Shown here in pieces: positions 22,188-31,499 of a DNA stretch of 34,714 bases. The translations under genes were made by a program, and so were the position numbers. Location of the stretch: assembly GCA_036274055.1 (NCBI GenBank), contig DASUGM010000125.1:1-34714 (forward strand), written 5' to 3'. How positions within the stretch are numbered: the stretch's first letter is position 1; every line of letters begins with the position of its first letter. The stretch comes from DASUGM01 sp036274055 (GTDB taxonomy: Bacteria > Acidobacteriota > Vicinamibacteria > Vicinamibacterales > SCN-69-37). Below the pieces are notes generated by a model, which was not told where the DNA came from, did no database searches, and was given only the letters and a program-made list of their open reading frames with translations.

Positions 22188-22279
22188 CGAACTTCAAACT
22201 TGAAACTTCAAACTCAAAACTCAAGACTTTGGTTCTCGAGAACCTAGTTTTGAGTTTCCAGTTTGAAGTTTCGAGTTGA
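22188..22279. repeat. heptad-repeat inverted array between convergent genes
   Basis: The left arm (22188-22224) is five to six 7-nt units such as CAAACTT, GAAACTT, CAAACTC and AAAACTC. The right arm (22245-22279) is their approximate complement (TAGTTTT, GAGTTTC, CAGTTTG, AAGTTTC, GAGTTGA). The centre is a perfect 14-bp palindrome GGTTCTCGAGAACC at 22231-22244. It is AT-rich compared with the flanking genes. It lies between the stop codons of the permease gene and the dehydrogenase gene and could act as a two-way terminator. Confidence 0.9.
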
Positions 22280-22300
22280 CGTGATCGATCTCGACGTCAG

Positions 22301-23551
22301 CTAGGCGTACATGCCTCTCAGCTTCGTCACCGAGGCCACCCGGTTGATGGCGACGATGTACGCGGCGGTGCGCATGTCGGTCTTATAGCGCATGCTCGTG
22401 CGCAGGACGTTGTGAAAGGCCTCGTGCATCTTGCGCTCGAGCCGATCGTTGACGTCGTCCTCTTCCCAGAAGTAGCCGTGACGATCCTGCACCCATTCGA
22501 AATATGAGGTGGTCACGCCGCCGGCGTTGGCGAGGATGTCGGGAATCACGAAGATGCCGCGCTCGTGCAGGTGCTTGTGCGCTTCCGGCGTCGTCGGCCC
22601 GTTGGCGCCTTCGGCGACGATCTTCGCCTTGATCTTCGACGCGTTGTCCTTGGTGATCTGGTTTTCGAGCGCCGCCGGAATCAGGACGTCGACGTCGAGC
22701 TCGAAGAGTTTCGCGACGTCGAGCGGCTCGCAATGCGGAAAGCCGACGACGGTCTTGTGCTCGGCGACCCACGGGATCAGCTTGTCGATGTCGAGACCGG
22801 TCGGATCGTAAACGCCGCCCTTCCAGTCGGTGACGCCGACGATCTTGGCGCCGAGGCGGTTGAGCAGCTGCGCCGACACCGAGCCGACGTTGCCGAAGCC
22901 CTGGACCGCGACCGTCGCGCCCTTGATGTCGAGGCCGAGGTGCTTGGCGGCTTCACGGGTGGTGATCATGACGCCGCGGCCGGTCGCCTCGCGCCGCCCG
23001 AGCGACCCGCCCATTTCGATCGGCTTGCCGGTGACGACCGCCGTCGTCGTCGCGCCGACGTGCATCGAGTAGGTGTCCATGATCCACGCCATGACCTGCT
23101 CGTTGGTGTTGACGTCAGGCGCCGGGACGTCCTTCTCCGGTCCGATTGCGTCGATGATCTCGGCGACGTAGCGGCGAGTCAGCGCCTCGAGTTCGCGCTT
23201 CGACATCTTGGTGGGGTCGCAAATCACGCCGCCCTTGCCGCCGCCGAACGGGATGCCGGCGACGGCGCACTTCCAGGTCATCCACGCGGCCAGCGCCGTG
23301 ACCTCGTCGAGCGTGACGTCGGGGTGATAACGGATGCCGCCCTTGGCCGGGCCGAGGGTGATGTTGTACTGAACGCGATAGCCGGTGAAGACCTCGATCT
23401 TGCCGTTGTCCATCTGGACCGGGCACGATACGGTGATCTGCCGCTTCGGATGGGTGAGGACTTTCCACAGACCTTCATCGAGCCCAATCAGGCGCGCCGC
23501 GCCTTCGAACTCCTGCAGCATCGCGCCAAACACGCCACTTTCTGAAGCCAT
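22301..23551 (-). CDS. Glu/Leu/Phe/Val dehydrogenase (likely glutamate dehydrogenase)
   Basis: A 416-residue cytosolic enzyme that is expected to convert glutamate to 2-oxoglutarate and ammonium with NAD(P). The active-site segment reads GPAKGGIRYHPDVTLDEVTA and AGIPFGGGKGGVICDPTK, with both catalytic Lys in the expected positions. A Rossmann glycine motif VAVQGFGNVGS lies near 210, and NAGGVTTSYFEWVQ near the C-terminus is a strong GDH signature. Length fits the hexameric GDH group. The ATG at 23551 is chosen because GAGGAG lies 5 nt upstream; an upstream ATG at 23593 is in-frame but without support. Glutamate is more likely than leucine as substrate because of the KxGGI...HPDV pattern; not certain. 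Confidence 0.93.
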   Translation of the reverse strand: MASESGVFGAMLQEFEGAARLIGLDEGLWKVLTHPKRQITVSCPVQMDNGKIEVFTGYRVQYNITLGPAKGGIRYHPDVTLDEVTALAAWMTWKCAVAGIPFGGGKGGVICDPTKMSKRELEALTRRYVAEIIDAIGPEKDVPAPDVNTNEQVMAWIMDTYSMHVGATTTAVVTGKPIEMGGSLGRREATGRGVMITTREAAKHLGLDIKGATVAVQGFGNVGSVSAQLLNRLGAKIVGVTDWKGGVYDPTGLDIDKLIPWVAEHKTVVGFPHCEPLDVAKLFELDVDVLIPAALENQITKDNASKIKAKIVAEGANGPTTPEAHKHLHERGIFVIPDILANAGGVTTSYFEWVQDRHGYFWEEDDVNDRLERKMHEAFHNVLRTSMRYKTDMRTAAYIVAINRVASVTKLRGMYA

Positions 23552-23599
23552 GTGGTCTCCTCGCCCCTGCCCGATCGTGCCGGTGGGACGCAACCGGCG

Positions 23600-23629
23600 A
23601 GGTTACCCGTCGGCCGGAAGGGAAGTCAA
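23600..23629 (-). promoter_or_regulatory. candidate sigma-70 promoter of the dehydrogenase gene
   Basis: On the minus strand TTGACT (plus bases 23624-23629) and TAACCT (23600-23605) are separated by 18 nt. This predicts a leader of about 40 nt with the Shine-Dalgarno GAGGAG near the start. A small inverted repeat GTCGT-tacgg-ACGAC at 23633-23647 sits upstream of the -35. Confidence 0.5.
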
Positions 23630-23665
23630 ACCGTCGTTACGGACGACAGACGATAACGATGATTA

Positions 23666-23706
23666 TTGACATATATAGTGCATATGAATAAGCTTAAATC
23701 GTATGC
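23666..23706 (+). promoter_or_regulatory. vapBC promoter with overlapping palindromic operator
   Basis: TTGACA (23666-23671), a 17-nt spacer, TAAGCT (23689-23694) and an 8-nt gap lead to the ATG at 23703. This is the best-formed promoter in the window. An imperfect 27-bp palindrome (23680-23706) with half-sites GCATATGA/TCGTATGC covers the -10 region and the start codon. Type II antitoxins of this kind repress their own promoter, so this is the expected operator (inference). The region is clearly more AT-rich than its surroundings. Confidence 0.65.
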
Positions 23707-23903
23707 GCACCACCTTGGATTTGCCGGACGGTTTGATTGAGGAGGCCCGTCAGATTGTCGGCTTCACGTCGAAGACCGACACCGTCATTCTGGCGCTCCG
23801 CGAGCTGGTCCGACGCAAGCGTCTCGACGAGTTGAAGGCATTGATGGGCCACGTCAAGCTCGACATCGACCTGCCCGCCAGCCGCCGCCGGGCGCCGCGG
23901 TGA
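23703..23903 (+). CDS. vapB: VapB-type antitoxin
   Basis: A 66-residue antitoxin of the VapB (PF09957-type) group. The N-terminal DNA-binding ribbon-helix-helix reads MRTTLDLPDGLIEEARQIVG, followed by a helix FTSKTDTVILALRELVRRKR. The C-terminus (LKALMGHVKLDIDLP and a basic tail) is the part expected to wrap around the toxin. The stop codon overlaps the vapC start (GTGA), the usual coupling for such pairs. The gene starts at the ATG inside its own palindromic operator and 8 nt after the -10, so the transcript should be leaderless. Confidence 0.9.
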   Translation: MRTTLDLPDGLIEEARQIVGFTSKTDTVILALRELVRRKRLDELKALMGHVKLDIDLPASRRRAPR

Positions 23904-24286
23904 TCGTCGTCGATACCTCGGTCTGGGTGTCGGTGCTGCGATCGCCGGGCAGTCCCGAAACGCCGCTGCTGGTTGACCTGCTCGACGCCGACCAAGTCGG
24001 GCTCGCCATCCCCGTGCGCGTCGAACTGCTGTCCGGGGCGTCGACGCCGGATCGTGCCAAGCTGCGGCGCACTTTGTCGGCCCTGCCCGTGCTGTATCCG
24101 ACCGACGAGACCTGGGCGCTCATCGACAGCTGGATCGACATCGCTGCCCGCAAGGGGCAGCGCTTCGCGCTCGGCGACCTGCTGATTGGTGCGATGGCCG
24201 CCGAGCAGGGCGCGCTGGTCTGGTCGCTCGACGCCGACTTCGCGCGGATGGCCTCGATCGGACTGGTTGGGCGGTACGAATCCTGA
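23900..24286 (+). CDS. vapC: VapC-type PIN-domain ribonuclease toxin
   Basis: A 128-residue PIN-domain protein. The four acidic residues that bind metal are all present: Asp5 (MIVVDTSVW), Glu42 (VRVELLSGA), Asp93 (FALGDLLIGAMA) and Asp111 (VWSLDADFARM), so the enzyme looks active. VapC toxins cleave tRNA or rRNA and are held inactive by VapB. The GTG start overlaps the vapB stop. The pair lies between the divergent dehydrogenase gene and the mutase operon, and the mutase promoter begins just after the vapC stop. Confidence 0.93.
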   Translation: MIVVDTSVWVSVLRSPGSPETPLLVDLLDADQVGLAIPVRVELLSGASTPDRAKLRRTLSALPVLYPTDETWALIDSWIDIAARKGQRFALGDLLIGAMAAEQGALVWSLDADFARMASIGLVGRYES

Positions 24287-24303
24287 CCGTCGCGCCGGGG
24301 CCC

Positions 24304-24309
24304 TATAAT
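24304..24309 (+). promoter_or_regulatory. -10 box TATAAT of the mutase gene
   Basis: A perfect TATAAT ends exactly 8 nt before the ATG at 24318, with CTGACC (24283-24288) as a possible weak -35 at a short 15-nt spacing. No Shine-Dalgarno is visible. A leaderless transcript is the simplest reading. Confidence 0.65.
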
Positions 24310-24317
24310 CAACGGTC

Positions 24318-25928
<1,611 letters not shown>

Positions 25929-26044
25929 TAATCGGCGGGCCGATTTCCCGTCAGTTCGCGACGATGGTTTCCAGCCCTGGCGTCCAGTCGTGGCCCGGCG
26001 AAAGCCGTGCGCGCGGCATGTCCCTTGCAATAAAATGTGACCCC
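25929..26044 (+). promoter_or_regulatory. spacer with hairpin and leaderless-type promoter for the B12-binding subunit
   Basis: Just after the mutase stop a 6-bp stem AATCGG-cggg-CCGATT (25930-25945) is found. TAAAAT (26031-26036) ends exactly 8 nt before GTG 26045. This suggests the small subunit can be transcribed apart from the large one. No cobalamin riboswitch core was recognised in the 116 bases. Confidence 0.5.
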
Positions 26045-26485
26045 GTGACGTCACGACCAGATTCGAAAGACACGGGGACGCGCCGAATTCGCGTGATCAT
26101 CGCCAAACCAGGCCTCGACGGGCACGATCGGGGGGCCAAGGTGATCGCCCGGGCGCTCAGGGATGCTGGCATGGAGGTCATCTACACCGGCCTTCGCCAG
26201 ACGCCCGAACAGATCGCGGCGGCGGCGCTGCAGGAAGATGCCGACGTCGTCGGGTTGTCGATCTTGAGCGGCGCGCACATGCACATCTGCCCGAAGCTGA
26301 TGGAGCTGTTGCGCGAGAAGGGACTGGAGCATGTAGCGGTGCTGGTCGGCGGGATCATCCCGGATGTCGACATCCCGAAACTGAAGGCGATGGGCGTCCA
26401 GGGGATCTTCCTGCCGGGCAGTCCGATGCAGGACATCATCGAGTTCATCAACCGCACGGTTCAGCCGCGAGCTGAGGCGATCTGA
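26045..26485 (+). CDS. cobalamin-binding small subunit of the acyl-CoA mutase
   Basis: A 146-residue B12-binding domain protein. KPGLDGHDRGAKVIARALRD contains the DxHxxG motif whose His27 is the lower ligand of cobalt. GLSILSGAHMHICPKLMELL is the second binding loop, and VLVGGIIPDVDIPKLKAMGV with GIFLPGSPMQDIIEF completes the fold. Together with the protein at 24318 it forms the split mutase seen in some bacteria and archaea. The GTG at 26045 is chosen because TAAAAT lies 8 nt upstream and the family starts near this point; the open frame extends upstream into the mutase gene, which is unlikely to be coding. Confidence 0.93.
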   Translation: MTSRPDSKDTGTRRIRVIIAKPGLDGHDRGAKVIARALRDAGMEVIYTGLRQTPEQIAAAALQEDADVVGLSILSGAHMHICPKLMELLREKGLEHVAVLVGGIIPDVDIPKLKAMGVQGIFLPGSPMQDIIEFINRTVQPRAEAI

Positions 26486-26495
26486 AGTTTGCACG

Positions 26496-27353
26496 ATGCC
26501 GAAGACTCTGCTGCTAGCCGACGATAGCGTCACGATTCAGCGCGTCATCGAACTCACCTTCGCCAACGAGGACATCCGTGTGGTCGCGGTGAGCGACGGC
26601 AAGCGCGCCGTGCAATGGATGGACTCGGAGTGGCCCGACATCGTGCTCGTGGATGTCGAGGTGCCGGAGCTTGACGGGTATGGCGTGGCGTCGTACGTGA
26701 AGAAGTCGCCGCGGTTGAAGAACGTCCCGGTGCTGTTGCTGGCGGGCGCGTTCGAGCCCGTCGACGAGAAGCGCGCGGCGTCAATTGGCTGCGAGGGGGT
26801 GCTGGTGAAGCCGTTCGAACCACAGCAGCTCGTGAGTCGCGTCACGGAACTGCTGACGCCGCCGCCGGCGAAATCGGGCGGACGGAAGTCTGCCGGCGCG
26901 GCTGCGCCGGCTGACGCTCCCGAGACGGCCACCGTCACGCCGTTTCCCACGCAGGCGTCGCGTGGCGATGAAGGTCCGTTCCGCGTGACCCACGGCAGTC
27001 CGTTCGACGCCGGCGGCGCTCCTGAATCGCTCGAGCCACCGGCACGGCCGGTCTGGGAGACTGGCGGGAGCACGCCGCTGGGCAACGCGCCGGCGGCGCG
27101 ATCGGCCGAGGCGCCGGCGCCGAAGGTCTCGCTGGTCAACGCCTTTTCCGCGCTCCTGGCCGCCGAGCAGTCGACGACACCCGCGCCGGCCGCCGCCGCG
27201 GCGCCTGCCGCCATCAGCGACGCGTCGGTCGAAGATGCAGTCCGCCGCGTGCTCGCGCGCATGACCGACGACCTCGTCCGCCGCATCGTCGTCGAGACCG
27301 CCGAACGGCTGATTAAGGAAGAGATCCAGAAGATCAAGGACAATCCCGAATAA
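26496..27353 (+). CDS. response regulator with C-terminal helical tail
   Basis: A 285-residue protein. The receiver domain (about 1-125) has the acidic pair in LLLADDSVTIQR, phospho-acceptor Asp in DIVLVDVEVPELDG (about 52) and Lys in GVLVKPFEPQQL. A long Pro/Ala/Gly-rich linker (about 130-235) is probably disordered. The C-terminus ASVEDAVRRVLARMTDDLVR then RIVVETAERLIKEEIQKIKD is a strongly amphipathic helix pair. No DNA-binding domain is present, so it works by protein contact. The tail is reminiscent of the C-terminal helix found in some delta-proteobacterial regulators and in PopZ, but that is a weak resemblance. It lies 10 bases after the mutase subunit gene and 9 bases before valS. Confidence 0.8.
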   Translation: MPKTLLLADDSVTIQRVIELTFANEDIRVVAVSDGKRAVQWMDSEWPDIVLVDVEVPELDGYGVASYVKKSPRLKNVPVLLLAGAFEPVDEKRAASIGCEGVLVKPFEPQQLVSRVTELLTPPPAKSGGRKSAGAAAPADAPETATVTPFPTQASRGDEGPFRVTHGSPFDAGGAPESLEPPARPVWETGGSTPLGNAPAARSAEAPAPKVSLVNAFSALLAAEQSTTPAPAAAAAPAAISDASVEDAVRRVLARMTDDLVRRIVVETAERLIKEEIQKIKDNPE

Positions 27354-27362
27354 AATTGCGGA

Positions 27363-29891
27363 GTGTCCGTTCCGGAAAAACCCGCCCTTGAAGGGCTCGA
27401 AACCAAATGGCAGTCGCGCTGGGATGCTGACGCGACCTACGCCTTCGATCGCACGCAGTCCCGCGCCGACGTCTACTCGATAGACACGCCCCCGCCGACG
27501 GTCAGCGGCTCGCTGCATGTCGGTCACGTCTTCTCCTACACCCACACCGACATCGTCGCGCGCTATCAGCGGATGCGCGGCAAGGCGGTGTTCTACCCGA
27601 TGGGGTGGGATGACAACGGTCTGCCGACCGAGCGGCGGGTGCAAAACTACTACGGCGTGCGCTGCGATCCGTCGGTGCCGTTCGATCCGAACTTCACGCC
27701 GCCGGCCGAGCCGCCGAAGCCGCCGCTGGCCGTGTCACGGCCGAACTTCGTCGCGCTCTGCACCACGCTCACCGTCGAGGACGAAAAGATCTTCGAACAT
27801 CTCTGGCGCCACCTCGGGCTGTCGGTCGACTGGTCGATGACCTACGCGACGATCAGCCCGGTGTCGCGGCGGATTTCGCAGCTCGCGTTTCTGCGCCTGC
27901 TGGCGAAGGGACAGTCGTACCAGCTCGAGGCGCCGACGCTCTGGGACATCGACTTCCGGACCGCGGTCGCACAGGCCGAACTCGAAGATCGCGAGATGCC
28001 GGGCGCCTATCACCGCATCGCGTTCGCGCGCGAGGACGGCGCCGGCGCGGTCGAGATCGACACCACCCGGCCCGAGTTGATTCCCGCGTGCGTCGCCCTG
28101 GTCGCCCATCCTGATGACACGCGCTACCAGCCGCTGTTCGGCAAGCACGTCATCACACCGCTCTTCGGCGTGCCGGTGCCGGTCAGGCCGCATCCCCTCG
28201 CCGATCCGGAAAAAGGTACCGGCATCGCGATGATCTGCACCTTCGGCGATCTCACCGACGTGGTGTGGTGGCGCGAGCTGTCGCTGCCGGTGCGCGCGAT
28301 CATCCAGGCCAACGGCACCTTAAAGCCGATCGCCTGGGGCAGCGCCGGGTTTCCCTCGATCGACGCGGCGGCGGCGCAGGCGCGCTACGACACGATGGCG
28401 AATCTCACCGCCGCCAGGGCGCGCGCCCGAATCGTCGAACTATTGAAAGAAACCGCCGCGCTCGTCGGCGACATCCGGCCGATCACGCATCACGTCAAGT
28501 TCTACGAAAAGGGCGATCGGCCGCTCGAGATCGTCACCAGCCGCCAGTGGTTCGTCAAGACGATGGACCATCGCGGCGCGCTCATCGATCGCGGCCGCGC
28601 GATGCGCTGGTTCCCGGCGCACATGCAGACGCGTTACGAGAACTGGGTGAACGGCCTCAACGGCGACTGGTGCATCAGCCGGCAGCGGTTCTTCGGCGTG
28701 CCGTTTCCGGTGTGGTACAAAGTCCGCGACGACGGCACCACCGATCACGATGCGCGGCTCGTGCCGGACGAAGCGCAACTGCCGATCGATCCGTCGACCG
28801 ATCACCCGGCGGGCTATCGCGAGGAGCAGCGCGGCAAACCGGGCGGCTTCGTCGGCGATCCCGACATCATGGACACCTGGGCGACGTCGTCGCTGTCGCC
28901 GTTCATCGTCTGCGGCTGGGAGCGCGATCAGGATCTCTGGGCGCGCACCTTCCCGATGGATCTGCGGCCGCAAGCTCACGACATCATCCGCACCTGGCTG
29001 TTTTCGACAGTGCTTCGCGCCCACCTCGAACTGAACTCGCTTCCGTGGACCAACGCGGCGATCTCCGGCTGGGTGCTCGATCCGGACCGCAAGAAGATGT
29101 CGAAATCGAAGGGCAACGTCGTCACCCCGATGGGCCTGCTCGAAGAGCACGGATCCGACGCGGTGCGCTATTGGGCCGCGAAGGGCGGACCGGGCGTCGA
29201 CACCGCCTTCGACGCCGGCCAGATGAAGGTCGGCCGGCGGCTGGCGATCAAGCTGTTGAACGCGTCGAAGTTCGTGCTGACCAAGATCACTCCGATCGGC
29301 CCGGTGACCGAACCGCTCGACCGCGCGATGCTGCGGCAGCTCGATGACGTCGTGCGGCAGGCGACCGAGGCCCTGCAGGCGTACGACTACGCCGCCGCCC
29401 TTCGCGTCACCGAGGCGTTTTTCTGGGGCTTCTGCGACGACTACATCGAGCTGGTCAAACGGCGCCGCGGCCGCGACGACGCCGGCGCCGCGTCGGCGAA
29501 TGGGGCGGCGCAGACGGCATTGTCGGTGATGCTTCGGCTGTTTGCCCCGGTGCTGCCCTTTGTGACCGAGGAAGTGTGGTCGTGGTGGCAGCCGGGTTCC
29601 GTGCACCGCTCGGCGTGGCCGACGTCGGCCGAGCTGGCCGGCGCCGGCGACGACGCCCATGCCTACACGCGGGCCAGCGAAATTACCGCCGCCATCCGGC
29701 AGCAGCGTTCCGAGCGCAAGCTCGGTTTCTCGGTGCCGGTGCGGGTGACGCTGGGCGGTGTCGATCGCGCCCTGTGGCCGGCGATTGCGCGCGATCTGCT
29801 CGAGGGCAACAACGTCGTCGGCGATCCGCAAATCGATTTCGATGCGCCGGCGTTGACGGCGGCGATCGAGCCTGTCGCCGCCGATGCCTGA
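27363..29891 (+). CDS. valS: valyl-tRNA synthetase
   Basis: An 842-residue class I aminoacyl-tRNA synthetase that charges tRNA-Val with valine. The first signature is HVGH at 52-55 (SLHVGHVFSYTHTDIVARYQ). WDDNGLPTERRVQNYYGV follows, a mark of the valine branch. The editing domain is in the middle (about 190-330). The second signature KMSKS lies at 578-582 (RKKMSKSKGNVVTPMGLL). The anticodon-binding helical domain follows. The enzyme belongs to the shorter group without the C-terminal coiled coil of Escherichia coli ValRS. The GTG start has TAAAAT 6 nt upstream, overlapping the stop codon of the regulator, so an internal promoter is possible. Confidence 0.95.
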   Translation: MSVPEKPALEGLETKWQSRWDADATYAFDRTQSRADVYSIDTPPPTVSGSLHVGHVFSYTHTDIVARYQRMRGKAVFYPMGWDDNGLPTERRVQNYYGVRCDPSVPFDPNFTPPAEPPKPPLAVSRPNFVALCTTLTVEDEKIFEHLWRHLGLSVDWSMTYATISPVSRRISQLAFLRLLAKGQSYQLEAPTLWDIDFRTAVAQAELEDREMPGAYHRIAFAREDGAGAVEIDTTRPELIPACVALVAHPDDTRYQPLFGKHVITPLFGVPVPVRPHPLADPEKGTGIAMICTFGDLTDVVWWRELSLPVRAIIQANGTLKPIAWGSAGFPSIDAAAAQARYDTMANLTAARARARIVELLKETAALVGDIRPITHHVKFYEKGDRPLEIVTSRQWFVKTMDHRGALIDRGRAMRWFPAHMQTRYENWVNGLNGDWCISRQRFFGVPFPVWYKVRDDGTTDHDARLVPDEAQLPIDPSTDHPAGYREEQRGKPGGFVGDPDIMDTWATSSLSPFIVCGWERDQDLWARTFPMDLRPQAHDIIRTWLFSTVLRAHLELNSLPWTNAAISGWVLDPDRKKMSKSKGNVVTPMGLLEEHGSDAVRYWAAKGGPGVDTAFDAGQMKVGRRLAIKLLNASKFVLTKITPIGPVTEPLDRAMLRQLDDVVRQATEALQAYDYAAALRVTEAFFWGFCDDYIELVKRRRGRDDAGAASANGAAQTALSVMLRLFAPVLPFVTEEVWSWWQPGSVHRSAWPTSAELAGAGDDAHAYTRASEITAAIRQQRSERKLGFSVPVRVTLGGVDRALWPAIARDLLEGNNVVGDPQIDFDAPALTAAIEPVAADA

Positions 29892-30747
29892 TCCACTGCC
29901 GCTCTCCAACTATCGTGGCATCGTCGGCCGCGCCATCGCCGAGGACCTCGGTGATGGCGACGTCACGACGAGCGCGACGGTGCCGGCTGCGGCGGTTGGC
30001 CGCGGTGATCTCATCGCCAAGAGCATTTGCGTGCTGGCCGGCCTCGACGCTGTTCGCGAGACCTTCGCTCAACTCGACGCGCGTGTGCGCTGCGCGTTCG
30101 TCCACGCAGATGGTGATCGTCTCCACGCCGGTGAAGTAATTGGATCGATCACCGGACCGGCGGCGGCGCTGCTCATCGGCGAGCGCACCGCCCTTAATTT
30201 CCTGCAGTACCTGTCCGGCATTGCCACCGTGACCCGCGCGTTCGTCGACGCCGCGGCGGGGCAGATCGTCATCCTCGACACGCGGAAGACGACACCCGGA
30301 CTGCGGGCGCTGGCGAAATACGCCGTCCGTTGCGGCGGCGCGACGAATCACCGCTCCGGCCTGCATGACGGCGTGTTGATCAAGGACAATCACATTCGAC
30401 TTGCCGGCGGGATTGCCGCGGCGGTCGCGCGCATCCGCGAGCGGGACATGGGCTTGAAGATCGAAGTCGAGACGCAAAGCCTGGCACAGGTGGAAGAGGC
30501 CCTCGCCGCCGGCGCGGAGATCATCATGCTCGACAACCTCGACATCCCGACGATGCGCAAAGCGATTGCGACGATCGCGGGACGGGCGCGCGTGGAAATT
30601 TCCGGGAACGTCACGCTGGAGCGGGTACCGGAACTGGCTGCGCTCGGAGCCGACTATGTCTCGGTCGGCGCGCTGACCCATTCGGCGCCGGCCGCGGACA
30701 TCAGCCTCGAGATCGAAGTGGCATCGGGCGACGGAGCCGTGCCGTGA
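29884..30747 (+). CDS. nadC: nicotinate-nucleotide pyrophosphorylase (carboxylating)
   Basis: A 287-residue enzyme of de novo NAD synthesis. It converts quinolinate and PRPP to nicotinate mononucleotide, CO2 and pyrophosphate. The N-terminal IAEDLGDGDVTTSAT is the family start signature. ERTALNFLQYLSGIAT, LDTRKTTPGLRALAKYAVRC and GGATNHRSGLHDGVLIKDNH form the PRPP/quinolinate site. IEVETQSLAQVEEAL, IMLDNL and VEISGNVTLERV are the conserved barrel strands. The start overlaps the end of valS by 8 bases and the end overlaps birA by 4 bases, so all three are translationally coupled. Confidence 0.96.
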   Translation: MPDPLPLSNYRGIVGRAIAEDLGDGDVTTSATVPAAAVGRGDLIAKSICVLAGLDAVRETFAQLDARVRCAFVHADGDRLHAGEVIGSITGPAAALLIGERTALNFLQYLSGIATVTRAFVDAAAGQIVILDTRKTTPGLRALAKYAVRCGGATNHRSGLHDGVLIKDNHIRLAGGIAAAVARIRERDMGLKIEVETQSLAQVEEALAAGAEIIMLDNLDIPTMRKAIATIAGRARVEISGNVTLERVPELAALGADYVSVGALTHSAPAADISLEIEVASGDGAVP

Positions 30748-31499
30748 CCACAACTGATCCGTGGCCGCCGCCGCAGTACTACGCCGAGGTCGCGTCGACC
30801 AACGATCTGGCGATGCAACTCGCGCTCCGCGGGGCGCCGGAGGGGAGCGCCGTGCAGGCCGGGCGTCAAACCGCGGGACGGGGGCGATTCGGCCGCGAAT
30901 GGTTTTCGCCCGCTGATGCCGGCCTCTATCTCTCGGTGGTGGCGCGGCCCGATCGAGCGACGCGGTCGTGGTCTCTGCTGACGCTGGCGGCCGGCGTCGC
31001 CGCCGCCGAGGCGATCGAACGCGCGACCGGCCTCAGTTGCGATTTGAAGTGGCCAAATGACATCGTGATCGGCCGGCCATGGCGAAAGCTCGGCGGGGTG
31101 TTGTGCGAAGCCGCGGACCGCGCCGTGGTGATCGGGATCGGTCTGAACCTGCGCGCCGCGGCCTACCCGCCCGACATCGCCGATCGCGCCACCGCCGTCG
31201 AAGTCGAACTGGGACGCGAGATCGAGTCGTCGGCGCTGAGTCAGGCGCTGATGCGATCCCTGCAGGACGCGCTGGCGCAGCTCCGCGGCGGCGCGCATGA
31301 TCAGATCTGCGATGCGTGGCGGAGACGCGCCCGCAGCGGGCTCGGCGGGCGTGTCGTCCGCTGGCGGGAACAGGGACAGGAGCGGCGTGGCCGTGCGCGG
31401 GACATCGACGGTGACGGTGCGCTGCTCGTCGAGGCCGATGGGCAGATCATCCGAGTCATCGCCGGAGAAGTGACGTGGGAGCCGTGGACGCGTGAATGA
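30744..31499 (+). CDS. birA: biotin--[acetyl-CoA carboxylase] ligase
   Basis: A 251-residue enzyme that attaches biotin to the carboxyl-carrier protein of acetyl-CoA carboxylase and related carboxylases. GRQTAGRGRFGREWFSP is the biotinyl-AMP loop, SCDLKWPNDIVIG the central strand with the expected Asn and Asp, and WRKLGGVLCEA the conserved Lys-containing motif. The C-terminal SH3-like domain (about 200-251) is present. There is no N-terminal helix-turn-helix, so unlike the Escherichia coli protein it cannot act as a repressor. GTG start; overlaps both neighbours. Confidence 0.95.
   Translation: MTTTDPWPPPQYYAEVASTNDLAMQLALRGAPEGSAVQAGRQTAGRGRFGREWFSPADAGLYLSVVARPDRATRSWSLLTLAAGVAAAEAIERATGLSCDLKWPNDIVIGRPWRKLGGVLCEAADRAVVIGIGLNLRAAAYPPDIADRATAVEVELGREIESSALSQALMRSLQDALAQLRGGAHDQICDAWRRRARSGLGGRVVRWREQGQERRGRARDIDGDGALLVEADGQIIRVIAGEVTWEPWTRE

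Noticed and set aside
28440..29909. Minus-strand open frame of 489 codons opposite valS
   Set aside because: Antisense shadow; no motif, and valS has both signature motifs on the plus strand.
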